64,000 nucleotides of DNA from Arthrobacter sp. zg-Y919 (GTDB lineage: Bacteria > Actinomycetota > Actinomycetes > Actinomycetales > Micrococcaceae), in contig NZ_CP126242.1 of NCBI RefSeq assembly GCF_030142045.1, positions 992,001 to 1,056,000 on the forward strand, written 5' to 3'. Shown here in pieces: positions 46,764-55,768 of the stretch. The notes under the pieces are model-generated. The model saw nothing but the letters and a program-made list of their open reading frames with translations, did no database searches and had not been told where the DNA came from. The position numbers and the translations under genes were made by a program. The first letter of the stretch is position 1. Each line of letters opens with the position of its first letter.

Positions 46764-47351
46764 AGCAATTCTCCTACCGAGAGGGTCCCGACCCTCAATA
46801 TCGCCAATGCACTGACCGTCGCGCGGATCCTGATGGTCCCGCTCTTTATCTGGTTCCTGGCGGCCGACGACGGCCGTGACGGCCTGTTCCGCTGGCTCGC
46901 CGTGGCAACGTTCGCGGTCGCCATCTACACCGACAAGCTCGACGGCGATATTGCCCGCAGCCGCGGACTGATTACCGACTTCGGCAAGATCGCCGATCCG
47001 ATCGCCGACAAGCTGCTGATCGGCTCGGCTCTGGTCATGCTGTCTTTGCTGGGGGAGCTGTGGTGGTGGGTAACCATCGTCATCCTCGTCCGCGAACTCG
47101 GCATCACACTGATGCGCTTCGTGGTGATCCGGTACGGGGTCATGGCAGCCTCCCGTGGCGGCAAACTGAAGACCGTTGTCCAGACGTTCGCCATCTTTGT
47201 GTTCCTGCTTCCCCTCACCGCGTGGCTGGGTGCCTGGGCCTGGTGGATCGGGGCCGTGCTCATGGCTGCCGCCCTTGTGATCACCGTGGTGACCGGCGTC
47301 GACTATGTCCTGCAGGCAGTGAAGCTTCGCCGGGCCGGTAAGCGCGGATGA
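46761..47351 (+). CDS. pgsA: CDP-diacylglycerol-glycerol-3-phosphate 3-phosphatidyltransferase
   Basis: 196 aa integral membrane enzyme of phosphatidylglycerol synthesis. The CDP-alcohol phosphotransferase motif D-x2-DG-x2-AR-x8-G-x3-D-x3-D is complete: D58, D61-G62, A65-R66, G75, D79, D83. Six helices. It follows ftsK and overlaps cinA by ATGA, the usual actinobacterial order. Confidence 0.94.
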   Translation: MSNSPTERVPTLNIANALTVARILMVPLFIWFLAADDGRDGLFRWLAVATFAVAIYTDKLDGDIARSRGLITDFGKIADPIADKLLIGSALVMLSLLGELWWWVTIVILVRELGITLMRFVVIRYGVMAASRGGKLKTVVQTFAIFVFLLPLTAWLGAWAWWIGAVLMAAALVITVVTGVDYVLQAVKLRRAGKRG

Positions 47352-47833
47352 ACCTGCCGCCGGACGCCGTTCCGGCGGGAGAAGTCCTTGCCGCAGCGCG
47401 CCGGGCGGGGCTGACCGTCGCCACCGCCGAATCCCTGACAGCCGGGATGCTCTGCGCCGAACTGGGGTCGGTTCCCGGTGCGTCCTCCGTTTTGCAGGGC
47501 GGCGTGGTCGCGTATCAAAATAGTGTCAAGCTTTCCGTCCTCGGGGTTCCGGCGGAGCTCCTGGCAGAAGCCGGATCCGTCGACGGAAGGGTTGCCGGGC
47601 ACATGGCGGCCGGAGCGCGGCGTGTCCTTGGCGCCGACGTCGGGGTGTCCACCACCGGGGCGGCCGGGCCTGAGGCACACGACGGGAAGCCGGTTGGTAC
47701 CGTGTTCGTGGGGATAGCCACTTCCGAAGGAACCTCCTTCCGGGAATTCCATTTTTCCGGGGACCGCACGGCCATCCGCACGGCGGCATGCGAAGCAGCG
47801 CTGTCTCTGCTGGCGACAGCACTGGACCGGTAG
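47348..47833 (+). CDS. cinA: CinA C-terminal domain NMN deamidase
   Basis: 161 aa, the stand-alone PncC-type domain without the N-terminal MoCF-like part. [13 protein letters not shown] (about 23-35), [11 protein letters not shown] (about 51-61) and [10 protein letters not shown] (about 99-108) are the active-site segments. It hydrolyses nicotinamide mononucleotide to NaMN for pyridine nucleotide salvage. ATG 47348 overlaps pgsA. Confidence 0.9.
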   Translation: MNLPPDAVPAGEVLAAARRAGLTVATAESLTAGMLCAELGSVPGASSVLQGGVVAYQNSVKLSVLGVPAELLAEAGSVDGRVAGHMAAGARRVLGADVGVSTTGAAGPEAHDGKPVGTVFVGIATSEGTSFREFHFSGDRTAIRTAACEAALSLLATALDR

Positions 47834-47884
47834 CAAAGCGGGAGGCGGCCAGGCCGGGAACAAAACCGGCAGGGCTTCAGTTGT

Positions 47885-47910
47885 TAGTATCAGGAACCGC
47901 CAAGGTTCTT
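47885..47910 (+). promoter_or_regulatory. clgR promoter and inverted repeat
   Basis: TAGTAT (47885-47890) is a -10 candidate. GAACC-gccaa-GGTTC (47894-47908) just downstream could be an operator or leader hairpin; ClgR is autoregulated in other Actinobacteria. Confidence 0.4.
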
Positions 47911-47979
47911 TTATTACGATCTTTGGATAGGCCTGCGGTACCGCCGCAGTCCGCACTCACAGGGAGCAGGACGATACAC

Positions 47980-48405
47980 ATGGTTAAGCAACCCGTATCC
48001 GTGAACGGCGTGGTCCGCTGGCGGGATGTAGGGTTGGCGGAAGACGCACACCGGGAGCCTAAGGAGCGCAAGATGGTAGTTCTTCGTCACGAGATTGGTG
48101 ATGTTCTCCGCGACGTGCGCCAGCGCCAGGGCCGTACCCTGCGTGAGGTGTCACATAGCGCCCGTGTCTCTCTCGGCTACCTCAGCGAGGTGGAGCGCGG
48201 ACAGAAGGAAGCGTCATCCGAACTCCTGTCCTCAATCTGCAGTGCCCTCGATGTGCCCTTGTCCCTGATGCTCCGCGAGGTCAGCGACCGGGTGGCCAGC
48301 GCCGAAGGCGTGGCCATTCCAGATACCGTACCGTCGGAGTTTTCCAGGGAGTTCGCGCGCGAATTTCCCGAAGACCTGGCACGGGACCTGGCCCGCACAT
48401 CCTAG
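47980..48405 (+). CDS. clgR: XRE-type regulator ClgR
   Basis: 141 aa. The HTH domain (about 38-92) has [45 protein letters not shown] content characteristic of ClgR, the activator of clp protease and related stress genes. Two starts are possible: ATG 47980 (AGGGAG upstream) and ATG 48073, which has a better AAGGAG at 7 nt and matches the ClgR core start [10 protein letters not shown] keep the longer form because the extra codons look coding, but dual initiation is possible. The C-terminal Arg/Glu-rich tail is typical. Confidence 0.85.
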   Translation: MVKQPVSVNGVVRWRDVGLAEDAHREPKERKMVVLRHEIGDVLRDVRQRQGRTLREVSHSARVSLGYLSEVERGQKEASSELLSSICSALDVPLSLMLREVSDRVASAEGVAIPDTVPSEFSREFAREFPEDLARDLARTS

Positions 48406-48512
48406 GACCACACCCCGCAGTGCTGCTTCCGAGCCGGAGCTAACCGGCTGCAGCGGCAGCGCTGCCCAAAGACATACCCCTGATGCCGCGGCAGCGGGGC
48501 GATATACAGTAA

Positions 48513-48545
48513 AGACCCCCGCAGGCAGGGTGCCTGCGGGGGTCT
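48513..48545 (+). terminator. bidirectional terminator between clgR and marR
   Basis: Perfect 15-bp stem AGACCCCCGCAGGCA / TGCCTGCGGGGGTCT with a GGG loop. No T-run follows; it lies between convergent genes. The rest of the 164-bp gap has no feature I can identify. Confidence 0.82.
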
Positions 48546-48569
48546 GCTCTGTCCGGCTGCCGGTGCTGG

Positions 48570-49175
48570 TCAGCCGCGGTTCTCACTCCGGCTTGGGTTC
48601 CCATCCTGGTCTGCGGTGCCGTCCGGTGCGCTGCCGCCGCTGCCGCCGCTGCCGCCGTTGTCCTCAGCGGGCTGTTTATCCGCCTGGCCGGCGGCGGGCC
48701 GGACCGAGGCATTCAGCTTGTGCAGCAGCCGGACCAGGGTCTGCAGCTCCTCCGTTTCCCACCCGGTCCACGTCCGGCGGAAGTGTTCCTTGCGCGCCGT
48801 AGCCGTACCCTCCAGCCGGGAAGCGCCCACCTCCGTGAGGTTGATCGGCTGGGCCCGCCCGTCCACCGGATCCGTATGTTTTTCCACGAGCCCCAGCGCC
48901 TGCAGCATCGCGACCTGGCGGCTCAGCGACGGCTTACCCACGCCTACCGCTGCGGCGAGGTCCGTCAGGCGCATTGGTCCCTGCTGATGCAGCAGAACCA
49001 TGAGGCCGTAGGCGGAAGGTTCCATGTCCGGATGAACCTCCCGGGCCATCCCGAGCGAGCTGGCCCGGGCTCTGCGCCACAGCACACTGAGTTCCTGCTC
49101 CAGGTCCTCGATCGCTGTGTCGGTGCTCCGTTCGGCGCCGTCGGGGGCCCCTGCGGGACCGGATGTCTCGGTCAT
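48570..49175 (-). CDS. MarR family transcriptional regulator
   Basis: 201 aa. The winged-helix domain (about 20-155) has PSAYGLMVLLHQQGPMRLTDLAAAVGVGKPSLSRQVAMLQALGLVEKHTDPVDGRA, with the DxR-type wing. The C-terminal ~45 residues are polar and Gly-rich, outside the domain. No adjacent target gene is divergent except the DUF3046 gene. Ligand and targets unknown. The -10 TACAAT ends 5 nt before ATG on the minus strand, with GGAGG as the spacer. Confidence 0.88.
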   Translation of the reverse strand: MTETSGPAGAPDGAERSTDTAIEDLEQELSVLWRRARASSLGMAREVHPDMEPSAYGLMVLLHQQGPMRLTDLAAAVGVGKPSLSRQVAMLQALGLVEKHTDPVDGRAQPINLTEVGASRLEGTATARKEHFRRTWTGWETEELQTLVRLLHKLNASVRPAAGQADKQPAEDNGGSGGSGGSAPDGTADQDGNPSRSENRG

Positions 49176-49186
49176 CCTCCATTGTA
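49173..49186 (-). promoter_or_regulatory. promoter of the marR gene
   Basis: Minus strand TACAAT (49186-49181), 5 nt (GGAGG), ATG at 49175. The spacer is one short of the usual leaderless distance. Confidence 0.5.
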
Positions 49187-49280
49187 GGATCGGGGGTTCC
49201 GGTGCGGCACCGTAAAACGTCCGCCATGGGGGAGCGCAGCCCGGTTCGCTGCCGTGTTTTGTGCGTGAGAGGATTAATCG

Positions 49281-49505
49281 ATGCGTATCAGTGACTTCTG
49301 GCGGCTTATGGATGACGAGTTCGGACCGGCCTACTCACGCGTCCTCGCAGCGGACCTGGTCCTCGGCCAGCTGGGCGGTGTGACCGCCGCCCGGGCACTC
49401 GAAAAGGGCCTGGAGCCCAAATCCGTGTGGCTGGCAGTCTGCGAGATCCAGGACGTGCCGCCGGAACGCCGGCTGGGCCGGGACGTCAAGCCGAAGGCCA
49501 ACTAG
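49281..49505 (+). CDS. DUF3046 family protein
   Basis: 74 aa. The whole protein matches DUF3046: RISDFWRLMDDEFGPAYSRVLAADLVL, then ALEKGLEPKSVWLAVCEIQDVPPERRLGRD. This family is restricted to Actinobacteria and commonly lies just before recA, as here. Function unknown. ATG 49281 follows GAGAGGA. Confidence 0.85.
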   Translation: MRISDFWRLMDDEFGPAYSRVLAADLVLGQLGGVTAARALEKGLEPKSVWLAVCEIQDVPPERRLGRDVKPKAN

Positions 49506-49553
49506 TTCCGGAAAATCCGGACATCGGCGGGAACAGACACGCCGGGCCGGTAT

Positions 49554-49582
49554 TCGAATATTTGTTCGGATAAAGATATGCT
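49554..49582 (+). promoter_or_regulatory. recA SOS promoter with LexA box
   Basis: TCGAAT-attt-GTTCGG (49554-49569) matches the actinobacterial LexA box TCGAAC-N4-GTTCGA except for two positions. It lies over the -35 region of TATGCT (49577-49582; 17-bp spacing from the box start), so bound LexA would block this promoter. Confidence 0.75.
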
Positions 49583-49661
49583 CCTACACAGGGGCCGGTC
49601 CTGGCGGATGCGGCCCGGGGATATCCACAAGATAATGAGTAATACGTTCCGGTCAGCCGTT

Positions 49662-49684
49662 TTGTCAGTGCCGCCGGATAGGGT
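49662..49684 (+). promoter_or_regulatory. second recA promoter, RecA-NDp/PafBC type
   Basis: TTGTCAGTG (49662-49670), exactly 8 nt, TAGGGT (49679-49684). This is a full match to the mycobacterial LexA-independent DNA-damage promoter consensus tTGTCRGTG-N8-TANNNT, controlled by PafBC. It would start transcription about 54 nt before recA. Confidence 0.75.
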
Positions 49685-49744
49685 CGTAGATAAGAAATGA
49701 CGACCGGCCTACGGGCCGCCCACAACCACAACACGAGGTGAAGA

Positions 49745-50797
49745 ATGGCTGCTCCAGCCGACCGCGCAAAAGCCCTAGAGGCAGCGCTGGCCCAGATCGA
49801 CAAGAATTACGGCAAGGGCTCGATCATGCGCCTGGGCGACGAGGTCCGCGCCCCCGCCGAAACGATTTCCACCAGCTCCGTCGCGTTGGATGTGGCGCTG
49901 GGCATTGGCGGCCTGCCGCGCGGCCGCGTGGTGGAGATCTACGGTCCGGAATCCTCCGGTAAGACCACCCTGGCCCTCCATGTGGTGGCTAATGCGCAGA
50001 AGAACGGCGGCATCGCCGCGTTCATCGACGCCGAGCACGCCCTGGACCCCATTTACGCCGCCAAGCTGGGCGTGGATACGGATTCACTGCTCGTGTCGCA
50101 GCCGGACACCGGTGAGCAGGCCCTGGAAATCATGGACATGCTGATCGGTTCCGGTTCGGTCGACGTCGTGGTCATTGACTCCGTTGCCGCACTGGTTCCG
50201 CGCGCCGAAATCGAAGGCGATATGGGCGACAGCCACGTTGGCCTCCAGGCCCGGCTGATGAGCCAGGCGCTGCGTAAGATCGCCGGCCGCCTGAGCCACA
50301 CCAACACCACTGCAATCTTCATCAACCAGCTGCGTGAAAAGATCGGCGTCTTCTTCGGCAGCCCGGAAACCACCACCGGCGGTAAGGCACTGAAGTTCTA
50401 CGCCTCCGTCCGGATCGATGTCCGCCGCATCGAGACGCTGAAGGAAGGCACCAACCCGGTTGGTAACCGCACCCGTGCCAAGATCGTCAAGAACAAGATG
50501 GCTCCGCCCTTCAAGCAGGCTGAGTTCGACATCATGTACGGCGTGGGCATTTCCCGCGAGGGCGGTTTGATCGACATGGGTGTGGAACACGGCCTGGTCA
50601 AGAAGTCCGGTGCCTGGTTCACCTATGACGGCGACCAGCTGGGCCAGGGCAAGGAAAACTCCCGCAACTTCCTCAAGGACAATCCGGATCTGGCGGACGA
50701 GCTGGAGCGGCGTATCCGCGAAAAGCTGGGGATCGGTGTTCCCGCCGCCGAAACGCCGGCAACACCCAAGCTGAAGGCAGTCGGAAAGGACTCCTAG
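49745..50797 (+). CDS. recA: recombinase RecA
   Basis: 350 aa. Walker A GPESSGKT at 67-74, Walker [13 protein letters not shown]-binding loop L1 region [20 protein letters not shown] and L2 region [21 protein letters not shown] are all intact; no intein. It forms the nucleoprotein filament for recombination and triggers LexA self-cleavage. ATG 49745 follows GAGGTGA. It is followed by recX. Confidence 0.98.
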   Translation: MAAPADRAKALEAALAQIDKNYGKGSIMRLGDEVRAPAETISTSSVALDVALGIGGLPRGRVVEIYGPESSGKTTLALHVVANAQKNGGIAAFIDAEHALDPIYAAKLGVDTDSLLVSQPDTGEQALEIMDMLIGSGSVDVVVIDSVAALVPRAEIEGDMGDSHVGLQARLMSQALRKIAGRLSHTNTTAIFINQLREKIGVFFGSPETTTGGKALKFYASVRIDVRRIETLKEGTNPVGNRTRAKIVKNKMAPPFKQAEFDIMYGVGISREGGLIDMGVEHGLVKKSGAWFTYDGDQLGQGKENSRNFLKDNPDLADELERRIREKLGIGVPAAETPATPKLKAVGKDS

Positions 50798-50819
50798 CAG
50801 TCCACGTTCCTGCAGCCAC

Positions 50820-50851
50820 GGGAGGCCGCCCGCACGCGCGCGCGGCCTCCC
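50820..50851 (+). other. hairpin between recA and recX
   Basis: GGGAGGCCGC (50820-50829) pairs with GCGGCCTCCC (50842-50851) around a CG-rich 12-nt loop. A recA-recX hairpin acts as a partial terminator in other bacteria. Downstream, CCTGACTGC recurs three times before recX. Confidence 0.65.
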
Positions 50852-50926
50852 CCCGGCATCGTGAACCCTGACTGCCGGCTCCTGACTGCTGACTCCTGAC
50901 TGCCCAGGGCCTTGGAGTAGATACCT

Positions 50927-51853
50927 ATGAATACCCCGCAGCACGAGACCCTCGCGGAATTGAAGCAGCGGCTCGCCGACATCCAGGCCCGGACGGCCGA
51001 AGCGGAAACCCCCGGCGGGGCAGTCCGCCACGGAGACGCCCCTGCTGCGGACGAGGCGAAGACAGCCCCCATGACAGCCCGTGGTGCGGCAGACGCCGGC
51101 ACCACTAAGCGTGCCCGCCGCCGGAAGCCGCAGTCCAGCACGCCGGAAGCCTTCAAGGAAGACGGATTCGGCGAGGAAGCCCCCGCCGATGAACCGTGGG
51201 GTGAACCCGGGACGACCACCCGCAAGCGGGGAGGGAAAAAGTCCGGTTCCGGCCGACAGGGCTGGGGGCGGCAGGATGCCGCCGGGGACAGTTCGGACCC
51301 GACCCCCGAGGACCAGTTCACCGGGCCGGACGGGGAGGATCCCCTGACCCCGGAGGAAGCCTATGCAGAGGCGAAGGCGATAGTCCTGCGCCAGCTCACG
51401 GCCGCTCCCAAAAGCCGCCGGCAGCTCGAAACCAAGCTTGCCGAACGGGACATTCCAGCCGATGCCGCAGCTGCAGTCCTGGACCGCTTCGAAGAAATCC
51501 AGCTGGTTGACGATGCCGAGTTCGCCCGCTTGTGGGTCCGCAGCAGGTCGCAGAGCAAGTCGCTCGCCCGCGGCGCCCTGCGGCGTGAACTGACGGAAAA
51601 GGGTATCGCCCCGGATCTGGCTGCGGAGGCGCTTGAACAGGTCAGCGCCGATGATGAACTGGAGGCGGCCCGCGCCCTGGCCCGGAAAAAACTCCAGACC
51701 TCCGCCGATCTTTCAGACCGCGGCGTGCGCGATAAGCAAACCCGCCGCCTGGTGGGAATGCTGGCCCGGAAAGGCTATTCGCCCTCGCTGGGTTTCCGCG
51801 TGGCCGGTGAAGTGATCAGCGAAGCACGGGACAACGGGAGCGGCTCCGTCTAA
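50927..51853 (+). CDS. recX: regulatory protein RecX with long N-terminal extension
   Basis: 308 aa, about twice the usual 150-180. The RecX three-helix repeats are at about 140-300 (AKAIVLRQLTAAPKSRRQLETKLAERDIP, then LVDDAEFARLWVRSRSQS and RGVRDKQTRRLVGMLARKGYS). Residues 1-138 are charged, Pro/Gly-rich and probably disordered, with a basic KRARRRK cluster near 62. It modulates RecA filaments. ATG 50927 lacks a strong ribosome-binding site, so the true start could be internal. Confidence 0.9.
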   Translation: MNTPQHETLAELKQRLADIQARTAEAETPGGAVRHGDAPAADEAKTAPMTARGAADAGTTKRARRRKPQSSTPEAFKEDGFGEEAPADEPWGEPGTTTRKRGGKKSGSGRQGWGRQDAAGDSSDPTPEDQFTGPDGEDPLTPEEAYAEAKAIVLRQLTAAPKSRRQLETKLAERDIPADAAAAVLDRFEEIQLVDDAEFARLWVRSRSQSKSLARGALRRELTEKGIAPDLAAEALEQVSADDELEAARALARKKLQTSADLSDRGVRDKQTRRLVGMLARKGYSPSLGFRVAGEVISEARDNGSGSV

Positions 51854-51918
51854 GCTCCCGGAACAGCCCCCCGGACGCATGGGCTTTTGCAGTGGTGTCA
51901 ATTCGACGCGCCGTATCG

Positions 51919-51936
51919 TATGCTGTGCCGACTATG
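51919..51936 (+). promoter_or_regulatory. putative short-leader promoter of first transglycosylase-like gene
   Basis: TATGCT (51919-51924), 9 nt, ATG 51934; no Shine-Dalgarno sequence. The spacer is longer than for the standard leaderless genes. Confidence 0.45.
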
Positions 51937-53274
51937 TTAAAGATGAGGTTGGCGGGGCCCCTGTTGCATACGGCGGAACGATCCCCCAGATTGCGGCTCC
52001 GGTCGGTTCCACTCTATGCAGCGCTTCTCAGCGGCGTTCTTGCCTCGGCGGTGCTCACTGCGGCGCCCGTTTCCGCTGCCGACCCGTACCCCTCCTGGGA
52101 AGACATCCAGCAGGCAAAGTCCTCCGAATCGGCCAAAGCCGCCGAAGCCGACAAGCTTGAAGGCCTGCTGACCGGACTGCGCGAGGAGGCAGGCAGTCTT
52201 GGCGATGCCGCCGTGACGGCCAGGAGCCGCTACAACGCGGCGAAGGACGCCCTGGCTGCCAGCGACAAGGAACTCGCCTCGCTTGCTGCGCAAAAGGAGG
52301 CAGCCGCGGGGCGCTCGGCAGAGTTGCTGCGCCAAGTCGCCGCCCTCGCAGCCCAGACCTACAAGACCGGGGGCGCGGCATCGGACAGCACAGCCTTGCT
52401 GCTGCTCGACCCCGAGGCCTCGGCTGATGCGCTCCACGGCGCGGACCTGATGGACCGGGTCTCGTCGCGGGCAGGGAACCTGTACGCCGAAGCCATGGCG
52501 GCGGAAAAAATTGCCGCCGGGCTGGGGGAACAGGAACAGCAGGCCCGGAACGTCCGAGCCGGGCTGGCCGCTGACGCAGAGCGGGCGCTGGACGACGCGG
52601 GAGCTTCCGCAGCCGCCGCCGGCAAGGCCGTGGAGGAAGAAGAAGCCCGGAAGTCTCAGCTGCTCGCCCAGCTGGCGGACCTGCACGGCAGTACTGCCGA
52701 GGCGGAGGAAGCACGGCTGCGGGGGATAGCGGCTGAAAAGGCATTTGCAGAGCAGCAGGCCGCAGCCGAGCGGGCGGCACGTGCCGCGGGATCCGGCCAG
52801 GCCGGTCAACCGGGTCAGCCGGGGAAGCCGGGGGCACCAATCCAACCGGCCGCCCCTGCTCCGGCGCCTGCACCCGTTCCGGCTCCCGCTCCAGCACCCG
52901 CTCCTGCCCCGGTTCAACCCGCGCCGGTTCAACCCGCGCCGGCGCCTGCCCCGGTACAGCCGGTGGACGATCCGGCCGGGGCACAGAACTACGCTGCGGG
53001 GCGTATGGGTGCCTACGGCTGGGACTCCAATGAGTTCCGCTGCCTGGTGAATCTTTGGAACCGGGAGTCGAATTGGCGTACGAGTGCGGATAACCCCTAC
53101 AGCGACGCCTACGGTATCCCGCAGTCACTGCCCGGCAGCAAGATGGCCACCCACGGCGCCGACTGGCAAACGAACTACCGGACCCAGATCAACTGGGGCC
53201 TGGACTACATCAAGTCCCGCTACGGAACGCCGTGCGGGGCATGGGCCCACTCAGAGCGGGTCAACTGGTACTAG
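51934..53274 (+). CDS. secreted coiled-coil protein with transglycosylase-like domain
   Basis: 446 aa. A signal peptide ends about VSA-AD (residue 49). Long Ala/Glu-rich coiled coils (about 52-290) resemble the N-terminal part of NlpC/P60 and EnvC-like wall proteins. A Pro/Ala-repeat linker (about 305-350) precedes the C-terminal domain (about 360-446) with WNRESNW (candidate catalytic Glu), AYGIPQSLPGSKM and INWGLDYIKSRYGTPCGAW, an SLT/Rpf-like fold found in aggregation-promoting-factor proteins. It probably cleaves or binds peptidoglycan. ATG 51934 is preferred over GTG 51892. Confidence 0.8.
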   Translation: MLKMRLAGPLLHTAERSPRLRLRSVPLYAALLSGVLASAVLTAAPVSAADPYPSWEDIQQAKSSESAKAAEADKLEGLLTGLREEAGSLGDAAVTARSRYNAAKDALAASDKELASLAAQKEAAAGRSAELLRQVAALAAQTYKTGGAASDSTALLLLDPEASADALHGADLMDRVSSRAGNLYAEAMAAEKIAAGLGEQEQQARNVRAGLAADAERALDDAGASAAAAGKAVEEEEARKSQLLAQLADLHGSTAEAEEARLRGIAAEKAFAEQQAAAERAARAAGSGQAGQPGQPGKPGAPIQPAAPAPAPAPVPAPAPAPAPAPVQPAPVQPAPAPAPVQPVDDPAGAQNYAAGRMGAYGWDSNEFRCLVNLWNRESNWRTSADNPYSDAYGIPQSLPGSKMATHGADWQTNYRTQINWGLDYIKSRYGTPCGAWAHSERVNWY

Positions 53275-53360
53275 CCGCCTACCTGCTGCGGCCCACCACG
53301 CTACCTGCACCAAGTCAATAACGCCGTTACCGTTTTGAGACTTTTCCCAGAAAACTCCGA

Positions 53361-53378
53361 TAGCGTCCTGCGCTTGTG
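53361..53378 (+). promoter_or_regulatory. putative promoter of second transglycosylase-like gene
   Basis: TAGCGT (53361-53366), 9 nt, GTG 53376; TTGAGA (53335-53340) is a possible -35 20 bp upstream. Confidence 0.45.
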
Positions 53379-54176
53379 ACCTCATTAGACTCTTCGCGAC
53401 GTGAACAGACCCGTATCCGGCGAGCCCTGCGGCGACGCCGGCGGCTTGGCTTCGGTGCGGCAACAGCGGCCGGCTCCCTGGCGGTTCTGGGGATTTCCGG
53501 AACTGTCCTTGGCACCGCAGGGGGCACGATGCGGGCCGCCGCTGGTATCCAGCTGGTGAACCTTGCCGGGCCGCTGGTCGCCAACGATGCGGCGGGATCC
53601 GGTGAGGCAGCCAAAGATGAGGCGTCCAACGATGCGGCGGCAGAAGCGGCGCGGCCGGAGGATGGCCGCGGCGGTGACATTGCGCCGGACCCGGCCGCCG
53701 GGGGAGCAGCCACCAACGCTCCCGGTCCGGAACCGGAGGCCGGAGCTGAAGGGGAGCTGAGCGTCATGGCAATGCCGACGGCGGAGGAGGAGCAGCGGAA
53801 GGCAGCAGCTGAGGCTCAAGCGCAGCAGGCTGCCCAGGAGGCCGCCGCCCGTGCCGCGGTGCCCGTGGACGATCCCGCCGCAGCAAAGGCCTACGCCGCG
53901 TCGGCCTTGCCGGCCCGGGGCTGGGACGCCTCCCAGCTGACCTGCCTGGACAAGTTGTGGACCAAGGAGTCGGAGTGGCTGACCAGCGCAGTCAACCCCA
54001 GCAGCGGTGCCTACGGCATTGCGCAGTCCCTGCCCGCCGGGAAGATGGCACTGTCCGGGGACGATTGGAACGTCAACTACCAGACCCAGATCAACTGGGG
54101 GCTGGAGTACATCTCCTCCCGGTACGGGACTCCCTGCAGCGCACTCACTTTCCATTACGCAAATAACTGGTACTAG
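53376..54176 (+). CDS. membrane-anchored transglycosylase-like protein, paralogue of the preceding gene
   Basis: 266 aa. A very basic start (RRALRRRRR) and one hydrophobic helix (about 26-48) anchor it; an Ala/Glu/Pro-rich spacer follows. The C-terminal ~90 residues match the preceding protein closely: both have VDDPA, LWxxES, AYGIxQSLP, TQINWGL and SRYGTPC in the same order, and both end in NWY. It lacks the coiled coil. The candidate catalytic Glu is in WTKESEW. The two genes look like an old tandem duplication with divergent N-termini. Confidence 0.78.
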   Translation: MTSLDSSRREQTRIRRALRRRRRLGFGAATAAGSLAVLGISGTVLGTAGGTMRAAAGIQLVNLAGPLVANDAAGSGEAAKDEASNDAAAEAARPEDGRGGDIAPDPAAGGAATNAPGPEPEAGAEGELSVMAMPTAEEEQRKAAAEAQAQQAAQEAAARAAVPVDDPAAAKAYAASALPARGWDASQLTCLDKLWTKESEWLTSAVNPSSGAYGIAQSLPAGKMALSGDDWNVNYQTQINWGLEYISSRYGTPCSALTFHYANNWY

Positions 54177-54235
54177 GGATAACTGGCACGGGGAAAATTG
54201 CCGCGGGGCATACCGGGCGCCACCGCTGTTCGACG

Positions 54236-54250
54236 TAACCTAGGAGGGTG
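54236..54250 (+). promoter_or_regulatory. miaB promoter and start region
   Basis: TAACCT (54236-54241), 6 nt (AGGAGG), GTG 54248. The same AGGAGG is ideally placed for TTG 54254, so the sequence allows either a leaderless GTG or a led TTG start. Confidence 0.5.
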
Positions 54251-55768
54251 AGTTTGACTGTTTCCTCTCCTGCCCCCGCGGCCCCTGCTGTGCAGCCCCG
54301 AACCTATGAGGTGCGCACCTTCGGCTGCCAGATGAACGTGCATGACTCGGAGCGTATTTCAGGGCTGCTGGAAGGCGCCGGTCTGGTGCCGTCCGACGGC
54401 GAACTGGCCGACGTCGTCGTGTTCAATACCTGTGCGGTGCGGGAGAACGCGGACAACAAGCTGTACGGCAACCTCGGCCTGCTCGCGCCGGTCAAGGAGA
54501 AACGGCCCGGAATGCAGATTGCCGTTGGCGGCTGCCTGGCCCAGAAGGACCGGGACACCATCCTGCGGAAGGCACCCTGGGTGGACGCAGTCTTCGGCAC
54601 CCACAACATCGGCTCGCTGCCCGCCCTGCTGGAACGGGCACGGCACAATGCCACAGCCGAACTGGAAATCCTCGAATCACTGGATGTCTTTCCCTCCACC
54701 CTGCCCACCAAACGGGACTCCGTGTATTCGGGCTGGGTCTCCATCTCCGTGGGCTGCAACAACACCTGCACCTTCTGCATCGTGCCCTCGCTGCGCGGCA
54801 AGGAACGGGACCGGCGGCCGGGGGAGATCCTGGCCGAAATCCGCGCCCTGGTGGACGACGGCGCCATCGAAGTCACGCTGCTGGGCCAGAATGTGAACTC
54901 CTACGGGGTGGAATTCGGCGACCGCGGGGCCTTCGCGAAGCTGCTGCGTGCCTGCGGAGACATCGAAGGGCTGGAACGTGTCCGGTTCACCAGCCCGCAC
55001 CCCGCCGCATTTACCGACGACGTCATTGAAGCCATGGCCGAGACCCCCAACGTGATGCCGCAGCTGCACATGCCGCTGCAGTCCGGTTCGGACAAGGTCC
55101 TCAAGGACATGCGCCGCTCCTACCGCTCGAAGAAGTTCCTGGGCATCCTGGACCGGGTCCGGGAACGGATGCCGCACGCCGCCATTTCCACGGACATCAT
55201 CGTGGGATTCCCGGGGGAGACGGAGGCGGACTTCTGCGCCACGCTCGACGTCGTCGAGCAGTCCCGTTTCGCGAACGCCTTCACCTTCCAGTACTCGAAG
55301 CGCCCGGGCACCCCGGCGGCCGAGCTTGCCGACCAGCTGCCCAAGGCTGTGGTGCAGGAACGGTATGAGCGCCTCACCGCACTGCAGGACCGGATTGCCG
55401 CAGAAGAAAACGCCAAGCAGATAGGCACCACGGTCGAGGTGATGGTCACTGCCGCGTCCGGCCGCAAGTCCGGTGAAACCGGGCGGCTCTCCGGACGTGC
55501 CCGGGACCAGCGCCTGGTGCATTTCTCGGTGCCCGACGGCGCGCCGGTGCCGCGCCCGGGTGACCTGGTGACCGTGCCCGTTACGGCTGCGGCTGCTTTC
55601 CATCTGATCTCCGACCCTGCCGGTCCGGCCGATTACTCCCTGCGGCGCTCACGGGCGGGCGATGCCTGGGACCGGTCGCTGGCCGAATCCTGCGGTGTGC
55701 CCGCCGGACCGGCAGCAGCCCGCAGCGGTGTGTCCCTGGGTATGCCGGCCCTGCCCCCGCGTTCCTGA
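54248..55768 (+). CDS. miaB: tRNA-2-methylthio-N6-dimethylallyladenosine synthase
   Basis: 506 aa radical SAM methylthiotransferase. UPF0004 domain cysteines are in TFGCQMN (C27), FNTCAVREN and GGCLAQ; the SAM cluster is CNNTCTFC; a TRAM domain follows (about 385-455) and a 45-residue host-specific tail. It acts on A37 of tRNAs after MiaA. The stop overlaps the miaA ATG, coupling the two steps. Confidence 0.95.
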   Translation: MSLTVSSPAPAAPAVQPRTYEVRTFGCQMNVHDSERISGLLEGAGLVPSDGELADVVVFNTCAVRENADNKLYGNLGLLAPVKEKRPGMQIAVGGCLAQKDRDTILRKAPWVDAVFGTHNIGSLPALLERARHNATAELEILESLDVFPSTLPTKRDSVYSGWVSISVGCNNTCTFCIVPSLRGKERDRRPGEILAEIRALVDDGAIEVTLLGQNVNSYGVEFGDRGAFAKLLRACGDIEGLERVRFTSPHPAAFTDDVIEAMAETPNVMPQLHMPLQSGSDKVLKDMRRSYRSKKFLGILDRVRERMPHAAISTDIIVGFPGETEADFCATLDVVEQSRFANAFTFQYSKRPGTPAAELADQLPKAVVQERYERLTALQDRIAAEENAKQIGTTVEVMVTAASGRKSGETGRLSGRARDQRLVHFSVPDGAPVPRPGDLVTVPVTAAAAFHLISDPAGPADYSLRRSRAGDAWDRSLAESCGVPAGPAAARSGVSLGMPALPPRS

